From the NCBI GenBank assembly GCA_900199655.1, contig FZRE01000007.1:4553-68552 (forward strand): DNA of 64,000 nucleotides, read 5' to 3'. Below are positions 1 through 7,902 of this stretch, piece after piece (positions within the stretch are counted from its first letter, which is position 1; each line of letters starts with the position of its first letter). Origin of the DNA: Prevotellaceae bacterium KH2P17 (GTDB lineage Bacteria > Bacteroidota > Bacteroidia > Bacteroidales > Bacteroidaceae). Both the position numbers and the translations under genes were made by a program. The notes under the pieces were generated by a model. The model searched no databases. It saw only the letters and a program-made list of their open reading frames with translations, and was not told where the DNA came from.

Positions 1-14
1 ATTCCTGCTGTCAG

Positions 15-56
15 GTCATCCCCTCCTCCGCCTCCCCTTTCCAAGGGGAGGATACC
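15..56. repeat. 42-bp intergenic repeat, left copy
   Basis: An exact 42-bp match to 63684-63725. It contains the hairpin CCTCCCCTT / AAGGGGAGG with a three-base loop. In both places it stands next to copies of the CTGTTACTCTGTCTTTA tandem unit, so the two parts look like one composite element. No protein is encoded and the function is unknown. Confidence 0.85.
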
Positions 57-109
57 AGTTAGTCTTCTTGCCAAACATCTCTTCCTTATTCTTACCATCA
101 AACACCCTC

Positions 110-240
110 ATAACAGCTGAAAAATTACTCTGTTATTCTGTCTCTACCTCCTCACATCAGCAAAGAAAAAACTCTGTTACTCTGTCTTTAAAATAAGAAT
201 ATGATGTATCTAAACCGTTGCTACCCTGTCTTTAAAATAA
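110..240. repeat. Degenerate tandem repeat, CTGTTACTCTGTCTTTA unit
   Basis: At least three imperfect copies lie near 127-147, 171-190 and 217-237. They carry the same core as the roughly 44-bp tandem array at 63784-63912 and share the motif CAGCTNAAAAA before it. The spacing is less regular than at the right end, so this copy appears more decayed. Confidence 0.65.
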
Positions 241-286
241 AAAAAGAAATCTGGGGCGAAACAACAGCTATCTGACAGAAAATGAT

Positions 287-294
287 TATTTTTG
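287..294 (+). promoter_or_regulatory. Putative -7 element upstream of dsbD
   Basis: TATTTTTG fits the Bacteroidetes -7 consensus TAnnTTTG. It lies about 80 bases before the dsbD start. No convincing TTTG is present at -33. Confidence 0.4.
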
Positions 295-373
295 CATATT
301 GCCTGCCGACGGTGCGGTCGGAGACCCTCCGGAGCGGGCAGTAACACGAAAAAATACATAACACAACGAAGAA

Positions 374-2464
374 ATGAAGAAGAACCTGACCGTAGTCCTG
401 CTGCTGATGGTAGCCCTGCTGGCCAACGCGCAAATCCTGAACCCAGTGAAGTTCACCTCTCAACTGAGGTCGAACGGCACCGCCGAAGGCGAAATCGTTT
501 TCAGCGGAAATATTGAGAAAGGCTGGCACGTGTACTCAACGGGGCTGGGCAACGACGGCCCCATCTCCGCCACCTTCAACCCCGAGAAGCTCGAAGGTGC
601 CGAGCTGGTGGGCAAACTCATGCCGCGAGGCCACGAAATATCGAACTTCGACAAGCAGTTCGGCAGGAAGCTGCGCTACTTCGAGGGCAGTGTGCAGTTC
701 GTGCAGAAGGTAAGGTTCACCAAGCCCGAGTACAAGATTAAAGGTTACTTGGAGTATGGAGCTTGCAACGACGAGACCTGTCTGCCGCCTACATCGGTCG
801 ATTTTAACGCTGCGGGCAAGTCACCCGGCGTGGCGGCCGGCACGTCGGGCGCGCCCGTTGCAGTCAAAGAGAAACTTATGCCGGATGGTTCTGTCGGCAA
901 GGAGGCCGCAGCCGCAGCTGCCGGTATCATGGAACAGGCGGGCGACTCGGCCCAGGTGGTGGCGGCAGATACCGCCTCACAGGCTGCTGCAGCACAGCCG
1001 GCCGACTTCAAGAGCAAGCTGTGGCAGCCCGTGGTAAGCCAGTTGCAGGCCTTCGGCGGCGGCAACGACATAGCCAACCGCTCGCTGCTGTACATCTTCC
1101 TCATGGGCTTCGTGGGCGGTCTGCTGGCCCTCGTGATGCCCTGCATCTGGCCCATCATCCCCATGACGGTGAGCTTCTTCCTCAAACGAGCTAAGGACGA
1201 CCGCCGCCGCGGCATCCGCGACGCCGTAACGTATGGCATCTCCATCGTGGTCATCTACCTGGGGCTGGGCCTCTTGGTCACGGCCATCTTCGGCCCGAGC
1301 ACGCTCAACGCCCTTTCTACAAACGCCGTTTTCAACATCTTCCTGTTCCTGTTGCTCGTGGTGTTTGCCGTGAGCTTCTTCGGCTGGTTTGAGATTAAGC
1401 TGCCCGACAGCTGGGCTAACAAGGTTGACACCAAGGCCACCAACGCCACCGGTCTTATCTCCATCTTCCTCATGGCCTTTACTTTGGTGCTGGTGAGCTT
1501 CTCGTGCACCGCGCCCATCATCGGCCTGCTGCTGGTAGAAACCGTTACATCGGGCAACTGGGTGGGCCCTGCCGTGGGCATGTTCGGCTTCGCTCTGGCC
1601 CTCGCAGTGCCGTTTACGCTCTTCGCGCTCTTCCCCACGCTGATGAAGAAAAGCCCCAAGAGCGGCTCGTGGATGAACCAGATAAAGGTGGTGCTGGGCT
1701 TCGTGGAGCTGGCTTTCGCACTCAAGTTTCTCTCCGTAGCCGACCTTGCGTACGGCTGGCACATACTGGACAGGGAGACGTTCCTTAGCCTTTGGATAGT
1801 CATCTTTGCTGCTCTGGGCGCCTATCTGGTGGGCTGGCTGAAGTTCAGAAGCGACGAGACAGGCGGCGAAATCAGCCGCCCCATGCCCGTTCCTGCTATC
1901 ATACTGGGCCTCTGCTCGCTGGCTTTCGCCGTGTACATGGTGCCCGGTTTGTGGGGCGCTCCATGCAAGGCAGTGAGCGCCTTCGCACCTCCCATCAACA
2001 CGCAGGACTTCAATCTCAACACCAAAACCGTGGAGGCGCATTACCGCAACTACGAAGAAGGCATGGCGGCAGCCAAAGCAGAGGGCAAGCCAGTGCTGAT
2101 TGACTTCACCGGTTTTGGCTGTGTAAACTGCCGGAAGATGGAAGCAGCCGTGTGGACCGACCCTGCCGTGGCCGACAAACTGACCAAGGACTACGTGCTC
2201 ATCAGCCTTTTTGTGGACGACAAGACCCGCTTGCCGGAGCCCATAGAGGTGGAGGAGAACGGCCGGAAGCGCACCCTGCGCACCGTGGGCGACAAGTGGA
2301 GCTACCTGCAGAGCCACAAGTTCGGCGCCAATGCGCAGCCTTTCTACGTGCCGGTGGATAACGACGGCAACCCGCTAAGCGCCGCCTACGGCTACAAAGA
2401 GGACGTAAAGAGCTACCTGGACTTCCTCGAAAACGGTCTTGGCCGTTTTCGAGATAAGAGATAA
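374..2464 (+). CDS. dsbD: Thiol:disulfide interchange protein DsbD
   Basis: Inner-membrane protein that carries electrons from cytoplasmic thioredoxin to periplasmic substrates. A signal peptide (residues 1-20, ending ANAQ) precedes an N-terminal periplasmic DsbD-alpha-like domain, an Ala-rich linker at about 150-210, and an eight-helix DsbD/CcdA membrane domain. That domain carries the paired cysteines C257 (MPCIWPIIPM) and C378 (SFSCTAPIIG). A C-terminal thioredoxin-like domain has the redox motif C583-V-N-C586. At 696 residues it is slightly longer than usual. The last codons run through an 11-bp perfect inverted repeat (2426-2436/2443-2453) into a GATAA-rich repeat, so the C-terminal GRFRDKR may be repeat-derived. 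The start is the only ATG giving a proper signal peptide. Confidence 0.95.
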   Translation: MKKNLTVVLLLMVALLANAQILNPVKFTSQLRSNGTAEGEIVFSGNIEKGWHVYSTGLGNDGPISATFNPEKLEGAELVGKLMPRGHEISNFDKQFGRKLRYFEGSVQFVQKVRFTKPEYKIKGYLEYGACNDETCLPPTSVDFNAAGKSPGVAAGTSGAPVAVKEKLMPDGSVGKEAAAAAAGIMEQAGDSAQVVAADTASQAAAAQPADFKSKLWQPVVSQLQAFGGGNDIANRSLLYIFLMGFVGGLLALVMPCIWPIIPMTVSFFLKRAKDDRRRGIRDAVTYGISIVVIYLGLGLLVTAIFGPSTLNALSTNAVFNIFLFLLLVVFAVSFFGWFEIKLPDSWANKVDTKATNATGLISIFLMAFTLVLVSFSCTAPIIGLLLVETVTSGNWVGPAVGMFGFALALAVPFTLFALFPTLMKKSPKSGSWMNQIKVVLGFVELAFALKFLSVADLAYGWHILDRETFLSLWIVIFAALGAYLVGWLKFRSDETGGEISRPMPVPAIILGLCSLAFAVYMVPGLWGAPCKAVSAFAPPINTQDFNLNTKTVEAHYRNYEEGMAAAKAEGKPVLIDFTGFGCVNCRKMEAAVWTDPAVADKLTKDYVLISLFVDDKTRLPEPIEVEENGRKRTLRTVGDKWSYLQSHKFGANAQPFYVPVDNDGNPLSAAYGYKEDVKSYLDFLENGLGRFRDKR
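2426..2453. repeat. Perfect hairpin at the 3' end of dsbD
   Basis: CTCGAAAACGG and CCGTTTTCGAG are 11-bp perfect arms around a six-base loop, inside the last codons of dsbD. There is no T-run after it, so it is not a standard intrinsic terminator. It could protect the mRNA 3' end or weaken read-through into the next gene. Confidence 0.6.
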
Positions 2465-2486
2465 CAGATAAGAGATAACAGATAAA
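2451..2486. repeat. GATAAGAGATAACA short repeat
   Basis: GATAAGAGATAACA is repeated directly at the dsbD stop and before the next gene. A similar motif in the opposite orientation (TTATCTATTATCTATC) stands at about 2890-2928 on the far side of the four-helix-bundle gene, so the gene is bracketed by roughly inverted repeats. Confidence 0.55.
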
Positions 2487-2494
2487 TTGCTGTT

Positions 2495-2857
2495 ATGGCA
2501 GAGCAAAGTATATTGAGAGAAAAGGCCGAAGACTTGGCAATACGCATTGTGAAGGCTGCCAAATATCTTGTGGAAGACCGGCATGAGCTCATCATGTCGA
2601 GGCAAATGCTGCGCAGCGGAACCAGCATCGGGGCCAACATTACAGAGGGTATATACGCTCAAAGCAGAAAAGACTTCGTCAATAAACTTAGTATTTCTCT
2701 CAAAGAAGCTACTGAGACATATTTCTGGTTACGCCTGCTGCATAAGACATCTTATATCTCGGATGCAGAATACAAGTCCATTATCCAAGATGTAGAGGAA
2801 GTTATCAGGCTGCTGATATCAACCATCAAGACTACCAAAGCAAACGGATTGAAGTAA
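2495..2857 (+). CDS. Four-helix bundle protein, 23S rRNA IVP family
   Basis: A 120-residue all-helical protein that matches the pattern of the IVP/S23 family (PF05635). Visible features are the N-terminal LAIRIVKAAKYL helix, the conserved RSGTSIGANITEG segment (about residues 41-53), then SRKDFVNKLSISLKEATET and a C-terminal EVIRLLIST helix. Members are encoded inside 23S rRNA intervening sequences or as free-standing genes; some relatives are accessory proteins of diversity-generating retroelements. No reverse transcriptase or rRNA is present here, so this is the free-standing type and its function is unknown. It sits alone between dsbD and the cysteine desulfidase gene, flanked by GATAA/TTATC repeats, which suggests a small cassette. 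No clear ribosome-binding site is seen. Confidence 0.85.
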   Translation: MAEQSILREKAEDLAIRIVKAAKYLVEDRHELIMSRQMLRSGTSIGANITEGIYAQSRKDFVNKLSISLKEATETYFWLRLLHKTSYISDAEYKSIIQDVEEVIRLLISTIKTTKANGLK

Positions 2858-2928
2858 CCATTACATCCAATGCTTTCCTTCAAACAACCTTTATCTATTA
2901 TCTATCACCTTTTATCTATTATCTATCT

Positions 2929-4212
2929 ATGTTGAAAACAGAAGTCCGAAAGCAGATAATTGCCCTCATCCGGCAGCAAGTGGTGCCGGCGGTGGGCTGT
3001 ACCGAGCCCATGGCTGTGGCGCTGTGCACGGCGCGGGCAGCCGAGTTGCTGGCCCGGAAGCCTGAAAGGATAACGGTGCTGCTGAGTGCCAACATCCTGA
3101 AAAACGCCATGGGAGTGGGCATACCGGGCACAGGAATGATAGGACTGCCCATTGCCGTGGCCCTTGGAGCGCTCATCGGGAAGTCGGAATACAGGCTCGA
3201 AGTAATCAAAGACCTTACACCCGGGAGCCTGGAGGAAGCCAAGCGCTACCTCGAAGGCGGACATATAGACATACAGCTGAAGCCCAAGGCGGCCGACAAA
3301 CTCTACATCGAGGCCATCTGCCAGGCGGGAGCAGACGCGGCGACAGCCGTCATCGCCGGCTCTCATACCAACTTCGTGTACGAGGAACGCAACGGAGCAA
3401 CGCTGCTGGACAGGCGCCAGCGCACGGGCGGTGCCGGCGAGCAGCAGCCTATATGCCTAAACCTGCGCACGGTGTTCGACTTCGCCACCACCACGCCTCT
3501 TGACGAGCTGCGCTTCATCCTGCAAACTCGAGACTACAACATCCGTGCCGCCGAGGAGGCCCTGAAGGGCAACTACGGCCACTGCCTGGGCAAGACGATG
3601 GACCGGCCGCTCTGCCACGGCATCTTCGGTAACACCATGTTCAGCCACATCATCTCAAAGACAGCCAGCGCCTGCGATGCCCGCATGGGCGGCGCCCTTA
3701 TCCCCGTAATGTCCAACAGCGGCTCGGGAAACCAGGGAATCTGCGCCACCAACCCCGTTGCCGTTTACGCCCAGGAGAACGAGAACACCGAGGAAGAGCT
3801 CATACGCGCCCTTACGCTGAGCCACCTGACGGCCATCTACATCAAGCAAAGCCTCGGTACGCTCAGTGCCTTGTGCGGATGCGTGGTGGCGAGCATAGGC
3901 TCCAGCTGCGGCATCACCTACCTCATGGGCGGCAACTACACTGACATCTGCCACGCGGTGCAGAACATGATAGCCAATCTAACAGGCATGATATGCGACG
4001 GAGCCAAGCCCAGCTGCTCGCTGAAGATAAGCTCGGGCGTCTCAACAGCCATCCTCTCGGCCGTCCTGGCACGCGAAGGACGCCACGTGACGGCCGCCGA
4101 AGGCATCATTGACGAGGATGTTGACCGCAGCATACGCAACCTTACGAGCATAGGCAAGGAGGCCATGTGCGCCACCGACGACATGGTGCTGAACATCATG
4201 ACGCACAAATAG
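2929..4212 (+). CDS. cyuA: L-cysteine desulfidase family protein (UPF0597)
   Basis: Cytoplasmic [4Fe-4S] enzyme of the serine dehydratase alpha-like/UPF0597 family. Characterised members (CyuA/YhaM, archaeal L-cysteine desulfidase) break L-cysteine into pyruvate, ammonia and sulfide. The 427 residues are the normal length. Cysteines expected to bind the cluster or take part in catalysis are visible: C24 in VGCTEPMAVAL, C316 and C318 in CGCVVAS, C356 and C363 in MICDGAKPSCSLKISSG. There is no signal peptide. The gene follows the IVP-type gene by 71 bases filled with TTATCTA repeats and ends 72 bases before a convergent minus-strand gene. Family assignment is firm; the preferred substrate is inferred. 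Confidence 0.9.
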   Translation: MLKTEVRKQIIALIRQQVVPAVGCTEPMAVALCTARAAELLARKPERITVLLSANILKNAMGVGIPGTGMIGLPIAVALGALIGKSEYRLEVIKDLTPGSLEEAKRYLEGGHIDIQLKPKAADKLYIEAICQAGADAATAVIAGSHTNFVYEERNGATLLDRRQRTGGAGEQQPICLNLRTVFDFATTTPLDELRFILQTRDYNIRAAEEALKGNYGHCLGKTMDRPLCHGIFGNTMFSHIISKTASACDARMGGALIPVMSNSGSGNQGICATNPVAVYAQENENTEEELIRALTLSHLTAIYIKQSLGTLSALCGCVVASIGSSCGITYLMGGNYTDICHAVQNMIANLTGMICDGAKPSCSLKISSGVSTAILSAVLAREGRHVTAAEGIIDEDVDRSIRNLTSIGKEAMCATDDMVLNIMTHK

Positions 4213-4284
4213 CCCGTCCCGCTGCTCCCTACCGGGAAGCCGAGGCAGGCCGTCTGGGGCGGCAGTTCCTTGCAGGCAGAGGCC

Positions 4285-4572
4285 CTAAGGGGTGTTGATA
4301 TAGCTCTGCAAGGCCTCCACATAGTCGCCGAAAGCAGCCCTGCCGGCCTCCGTCACACTGCAGACAGTAGAGGGCCGCCTGCCCTTGAAGGTCTTGCGCA
4401 CGGCAATGTAGCCGGCCTTCTCTAATTTTTCTATCTGCACGCTGAGGTTGCCTGCCGTGGCGCCAGTCTGCTCCCTGATATACGGGAACTCGGCTTCGTC
4501 AACACCGATGAGCAGCGACATCACCGCCAAACGCAGCTCGCTGTGCAGCAAAGGGTCCAAAGGCTTAAACAT
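4285..4572 (-). CDS. Small winged-helix transcriptional regulator
   Basis: A 95-residue protein that is almost entirely a MarR/ArsR-like winged helix (HTH_34 type). It has the N-terminal LDPLLHSELRLAVMSLL helix, a recognition region TGATAGNLSVQIEKLEKAGYI, and a wing with KTFKGRRPSTVCSVTEAGR. There is no ligand domain. The start at 4572 was preferred over the in-frame upstream start because AGGAG stands eight bases before this ATG. It is the last gene of a three-gene operon with an exported DUF2141 protein and a membrane protein. A palindrome in the operon promoter (5702-5716) is a natural candidate for its binding site, so autoregulation is inferred. Confidence 0.85.
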   Translation of the reverse strand: MFKPLDPLLHSELRLAVMSLLIGVDEAEFPYIREQTGATAGNLSVQIEKLEKAGYIAVRKTFKGRRPSTVCSVTEAGRAAFGDYVEALQSYINTP

Positions 4573-4605
4573 ACACACTCCTTTCTTCGTTTCCAAAGGT
4601 CGTCA

Positions 4606-5232
4606 TCAGTTGTGCGTCTGCAGGTTTATCAGCACCCCGGGCACTATCAACAGCACCACTCCTACGGCCGCCATGAGCACCGACTGCCACGGTCCGACTA
4701 TCACCAGGGCCAGAGCCGTGCCCACGACACCCGTCAGGATGCCGCTGCCTGTTATCCACCCATTCTTCAGGATGCCACCTGTAATGGTTGTGCACAATGC
4801 CAGCAGGATGATGATAGTTGCCGTAACGTTGACCGTAAATACGACTCGCTGCACGCCCATGGGCAAGATACCGGCAAAGATACCGGCAAACAGCCCGCCG
4901 ACAAAGGGGAAAACTGTGGCGAAAAAGGCAAAGGAAAGCCACACGATGCCCAGCACCCGGCCTACGTAACCTCTGACTTTGACGTCCGACTTGCCCGCAA
5001 CGTGGCTGATGCCGAAGCCGATGGGCACCATTACGAACCACAGCAGGTTCCACCGCGGGCTGCCCGTGTGGTGCCAGAGCCAGCCTATGAGCAGGCCGAA
5101 CACCACAACCGCAATGCCCCATACAACCATTGGCTTGCCTGCGTTGCGTACAATGTCGCGCTGACTTTGCTCCATCCGCGCTCTGATAATCTCCAGACTG
5201 CGCTCGGCAGTCATTGTTTTTTCTTCTTCCAT
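4606..5232 (-). CDS. Multi-pass membrane protein of unknown function
   Basis: A 208-residue protein with a charged N-terminal cytoplasmic segment (about 1-32, EEEKTMTAERSLEIIRAR) and five or six hydrophobic helices. These start at VVWGIAVVVFGLLIGWLWH and continue through LLWFVMVPIGFGI, VLGIVWLSFAFFATVFPF, a TIIILLALC helix and the C-terminal VGVVLLIVPGVLI. No catalytic motif is recognised. AGGA stands eight bases before the ATG and overlaps the stop of the upstream DUF2141 gene, so the two are probably translationally coupled. In related Bacteroidetes operons such proteins occur beside small winged-helix regulators; sensing or accessory roles are possible but not shown. Confidence 0.8.
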   Translation of the reverse strand: MEEEKTMTAERSLEIIRARMEQSQRDIVRNAGKPMVVWGIAVVVFGLLIGWLWHHTGSPRWNLLWFVMVPIGFGISHVAGKSDVKVRGYVGRVLGIVWLSFAFFATVFPFVGGLFAGIFAGILPMGVQRVVFTVNVTATIIILLALCTTITGGILKNGWITGSGILTGVVGTALALVIVGPWQSVLMAAVGVVLLIVPGVLINLQTHN

Positions 5233-5241
5233 ACTGATGTC

Positions 5242-5631
5242 CTACTTTTTGTTTTGCTGTTTCTTTACATACTGGGGTATGTAGTTCAGGCCGATGGTAA
5301 CCACCTGTCCCTCGGCCGTTACGTCCACATTCTGCATCCAACAGTATTCCTGGGGCAGCCCGTCCTTGTTGTTCGGGGCGTAATCTCCGTTGCTGTCGTG
5401 CATCGCGTAGACCGTACACCGGCCCTCGGGCACGCTGTCCAGCACCAGCTCCACGGTGCCCTTTGCGGCCTGCACCATGGCACGGCGCCCGTTGGAAGTG
5501 GTTACCAGCACCTTACCTTCGCCCGACGGCACGTTCTCTACCCTCACCTTAACGCTGTGCTGTGCGTTTGCACCTGCGCTTGCGGCCATCATCATGACTG
5601 CGAGAGCAACCTTTATACCATTCGTTTTCAT
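5242..5631 (-). CDS. DUF2141-like exported protein
   Basis: A 129-residue exported protein with a signal peptide (about 1-23, cut after ANA). It is followed by a small beta-sandwich resembling DUF2141: VKVRVENVPSGEGKVLV at the start, CTVYAMHDSNGDY in the middle and a C-terminal strand ending in a KKQQNKK tail. The start at 5631 is preferred over the upstream in-frame ATG because AAAGGATT precedes it and a signal peptide follows. It is the first gene of the operon, with a near-perfect Bacteroidetes promoter about 60 bases upstream. The function of the family is not known. Confidence 0.8.
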   Translation of the reverse strand: MKTNGIKVALAVMMMAASAGANAQHSVKVRVENVPSGEGKVLVTTSNGRRAMVQAAKGTVELVLDSVPEGRCTVYAMHDSNGDYAPNNKDGLPQEYCWMQNVDVTAEGQVVTIGLNYIPQYVKKQQNKK

Positions 5632-5688
5632 AATCCTTTTCCGTTTAAAATTGGTTAGTAAATGTTGTTGTGGATTGCAATCACGATG

Positions 5689-5720
5689 CAAATATAAACA
5701 AGTTTATAATATAAACCAAA
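5689..5720 (-). promoter_or_regulatory. Promoter of the DUF2141-membrane-HTH operon
   Basis: On the minus strand TTTG (5717-5720) and TATATTTG (5689-5696) are separated by 20 bases, matching the Bacteroidetes -33/-7 consensus. The expected start of transcription is near 5683. Confidence 0.75.
5702..5716. promoter_or_regulatory. Palindromic operator candidate inside the promoter
   Basis: GTTTATAATATAAAC has perfect six-base arms around a three-base centre. It lies in the spacer between the -33 and -7 elements, where a bound dimer would block RNA polymerase. The winged-helix regulator encoded last in the operon is the obvious candidate ligand; this is inference. Confidence 0.55.
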
Positions 5721-5731
5721 TGTTTTACGGC

Positions 5732-6226
5732 TTTTTTTCTATCCTAACGCCATTTTTCTCCTGAGGTGCATGGAGGCGGGAGCAAACGATGCAGAGCCCA
5801 GCATCACCGCAGCGGCGAGCCCGACGATAAACATCGGGAGCTGCAGACGGGCGTTGAAAGAACCCGGCTGCGGATGTCCTGTCGCCTGCCGGAGCCCGCC
5901 GAAAGGCGCTGCTCACGGCTTCCGCCACCCATGCAGAGGCACGGCAAAACCACCCCCCGCCACCCCTCGCCAAACCGCCTGTGGCAGGGCGCTGTGAGAG
6001 AGGTGCCGTTCAAGCCTCTTGAACGATACCTTCAAGTCCCTTGACCGGCACCTCCAAGGCCCTTGACCGATACCTCCAACAAACAGACCAGTGGCCGGCG
6101 GCATCGCCAAACGTTTTCCGGCGGAGCGGGGAAGCATGCCTCCGGCCTTCCGTCAGCCCTCCGCCCCGCAGCCTGCTCCACCCTATCGCCCCTACCCCAA
6201 GCCGTCATCTACGGCCTCGGACAACG
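5732..6226. other. Gene-free intergenic stretch with decayed repeat copy
   Basis: No supportable gene lies here. The segment 5960-6082 is a diverged member of the repeat family at 42828-43006. It has CGCCTGTGGCAGGGCGCTG followed by successive units such as CTTGAACGATACCTTCAAG, CTTGACCGGCACCTCCAAGG and CTTGACCGATACCTCCAA. The short open frames on both strands have no recognisable protein content. Confidence 0.6.
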
Positions 6227-6272
6227 CAAAAAGGGGATGCGCCGGGAGTAAATTCCCGTGGCGCATCCCCTT
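6226..6272 (-). terminator. Intrinsic terminator after the FecR gene
   Basis: The arms AAGGGGATGCGCC (6231-6243) and GGCGCATCCCCTT (6260-6272) form a perfect 13-bp stem, with an inner GGGA/TCCC pair. Read on the minus strand, the stem is followed by a run of T. It starts 25 bases after the FecR stop. Confidence 0.85.
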
Positions 6273-6296
6273 ACTGCGTATGCTGCTTGCCCGTAC

Positions 6297-7277
6297 CTAC
6301 CGGCCCGAGAGCGTGATGTGCGAGCCCTGCTTGCTGTAACTGAAAGGAATGGAGTACGACAGCGCGCCCAGCACCGAGTCGATATTGCCGTTGCGGCGTA
6401 TGTAACCCGAATAGGTGGAACGCAGGTCGAGGTTATCGGAGAGGGTTATCCGGACGTGGTAGAACTTCTCCAGTACGTGGGCAATGTCGGCTATCGACAT
6501 GTTTGCAAACGGTATCATGCCGTCGTGCCACACGGCCTCGAGCGGCGCGTAGACGTTCTTCACCTCCATCGTATGCCGGGTTTTGTCGACTACGGCCTTC
6601 TGGTTGGGCTTGATGATGACCTTGCCTTCGCCGCTCCGGCCGGTTATTTCGAGCCGCCCCTCGAGCAGGCTCACCTCCTCGCAGTTGCCCGCGCAGTGGG
6701 TGTTAAAGTTGAAGACGGTGCCCAGTACCCGCGTATCTACGCCGTAGCTGCTTACAACGAAAGGTTTCTCCGGGTTCTTCGTCACGCTGAAAAGAGCCTC
6801 TCCGTCCAGCTTCACGTGGCGCTCTCCGCCCCTGAACTCTTTGGGGTAGGTAATGGAACCGCCGTGGTTGAGCCACACCTGGGTACTGTCGGGCAGGGTG
6901 ATAGCTGTCACGCTGTCGGCCGATGCCGTTACGGTTACCATCGTCATGCGGCCGTACACGCCCCACAGGGCAGCCACTCCGCCGGCCACCAGCAGCAGAA
7001 CAACGGCGGCACGGCGCCACAGCGCCAGCCTGCGAGAACTGGCCGTGCGGTTCTGCTCGGCCCCGATGACGTCGAAGAGCGAGGCCTCCGCCTTCTCCAT
7101 CGCGCCCGGCGCGGGCTCGTAGTCACCCCGCCCCTCGTGGTAGGCGGCCTCCATACGGAAGAGCAGGTGTGCGTTCTCCTTGTCCTCCCGAAGCCATTCC
7201 GCGAGGCGTTTCTGCGACTTTGCGGAGCCCCGGTTCAGTATATAGTCCTTGATTATCTTGTTATTCATCTTATCCAT
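6297..7277 (-). CDS. FecR-family anti-sigma factor (PUL 1)
   Basis: A 326-residue inner-membrane anti-sigma factor. The N-terminal cytoplasmic part (about 1-85) holds the sigma-binding region. One membrane helix follows (about 88-107, RRAAVVLLLVAGGVAALWG). The periplasmic FecR domain shows TLPDSTQVWLNHGGSITYP and GEALFSVTKNPEKPFVV, and a C-terminal DUF4974 domain (about 255-326) follows, which in this family contacts the STN domain of the partner SusC. It lies 94 bases downstream of the ECF sigma gene and ends at a strong terminator. Its presumed partner is the STN-type SusC encoded divergently at 8292. It should hold the sigma factor until the transporter signals that substrate is bound. Confidence 0.93.
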   Translation of the reverse strand: MDKMNNKIIKDYILNRGSAKSQKRLAEWLREDKENAHLLFRMEAAYHEGRGDYEPAPGAMEKAEASLFDVIGAEQNRTASSRRLALWRRAAVVLLLVAGGVAALWGVYGRMTMVTVTASADSVTAITLPDSTQVWLNHGGSITYPKEFRGGERHVKLDGEALFSVTKNPEKPFVVSSYGVDTRVLGTVFNFNTHCAGNCEEVSLLEGRLEITGRSGEGKVIIKPNQKAVVDKTRHTMEVKNVYAPLEAVWHDGMIPFANMSIADIAHVLEKFYHVRITLSDNLDLRSTYSGYIRRNGNIDSVLGALSYSIPFSYSKQGSHITLSGR

Positions 7278-7371
7278 TGGTTCTGTCTTGACCAGTTCTG
7301 TCAGTATCTGTCATCTGTATAAACAACAACTGTGACGGCAAAAAAACTTATTCGTGAAAATACAAAAGATG

Positions 7372-7902
7372 TTATTTATGCTTCAGAAAACCCAATCGGT
7401 TGCGCAGGTAGTGCAGTGCTTTGTAGACGTGAACGTTGACCGTTCGCACCGAAACATCCATCACTGCGGCTATCTCCTTGTTTTTCATGCCGTGCAGATA
7501 GCTCATCACGAAAGCCTGCCGGCACTTTTCGGGCAGTTCGCCGATGGCAGCGTCAATCTGTTTGCCCAGTTCCTTATTCTCCATGTAGCGTATCACGTCG
7601 TTATGCTCGGGGTGGTAATACTCCATCCGGCGGGCCTCTATGCGGCGCCGGTCGTCGGAGTAGCCCCTGACTACGGCCTGATGCTTGGCCACGTTGAGTG
7701 CCCGGGTATAGACGGCCTTGTAGAGGAAGGCTTTCAGATGGTCGCGGTCGGTCATGGAGTCACGGTGTTTCCATAATTCTATAAAGCCTTCCTGCACGAT
7801 GTCCTTCACCTCGTCAGGGTCAACCAAATGCGATGTATAATAAGCCATGTCAGGGTACAGCTCCCTGAAAATCAGCCTAAATTCATCTTCTGTTATGTTC
7901 AT
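7372..7902 (-). CDS. ECF-type RNA polymerase sigma factor (PUL 1)
   Basis: A 176-residue sigma-70 family factor of the Bacteroidetes ECF group. Region 2 is seen in LFRELYPDMAYYTSHLVDP, VKDIVQEGFIELWKHR and LKAFLYKAVYTRALNVAK. Region 4 is seen in IGELPEKCRQAFVMSYLHG, MKNKEIAAVMDVSVRTVNVHV and the final HYLRNRLG helix. It is transcribed with the following FecR gene and away from the SusC gene across a 389-base intergenic region. By analogy with Bacteroides loci it should activate the SusC/SusD/GH18 operon when freed from FecR. Confidence 0.95.
   Translation of the reverse strand: MNITEDEFRLIFRELYPDMAYYTSHLVDPDEVKDIVQEGFIELWKHRDSMTDRDHLKAFLYKAVYTRALNVAKHQAVVRGYSDDRRRIEARRMEYYHPEHNDVIRYMENKELGKQIDAAIGELPEKCRQAFVMSYLHGMKNKEIAAVMDVSVRTVNVHVYKALHYLRNRLGFLKHK

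Larger units (their letters stand above)
1..373. other. Gene-free left edge with repeats
   Basis: No gene is seen here. The stretch holds a 42-bp palindrome-containing repeat (15-56), copies of a tandem unit ending in CTGTTACTCTGTCTTTA (about 110-240), and the presumed promoter of the dsbD gene. Both repeats recur at the right end of the window. Confidence 0.7.

Noticed and set aside
977..2317. 446-codon minus-strand open frame inside dsbD
   Set aside because: It mirrors the dsbD codons, is rich in His, Gln and Ala as such shadows are, and has no family motif.
2495..2857. Accessory variability determinant of a diversity-generating retroelement
   Set aside because: The fold is similar, but there is no reverse transcriptase, template repeat or variable target gene in the window.
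5766..6316. Several 60-90 codon open frames between the DUF2141 and FecR genes
   Set aside because: They follow repeat DNA, overlap each other in several frames and show no conserved protein feature.
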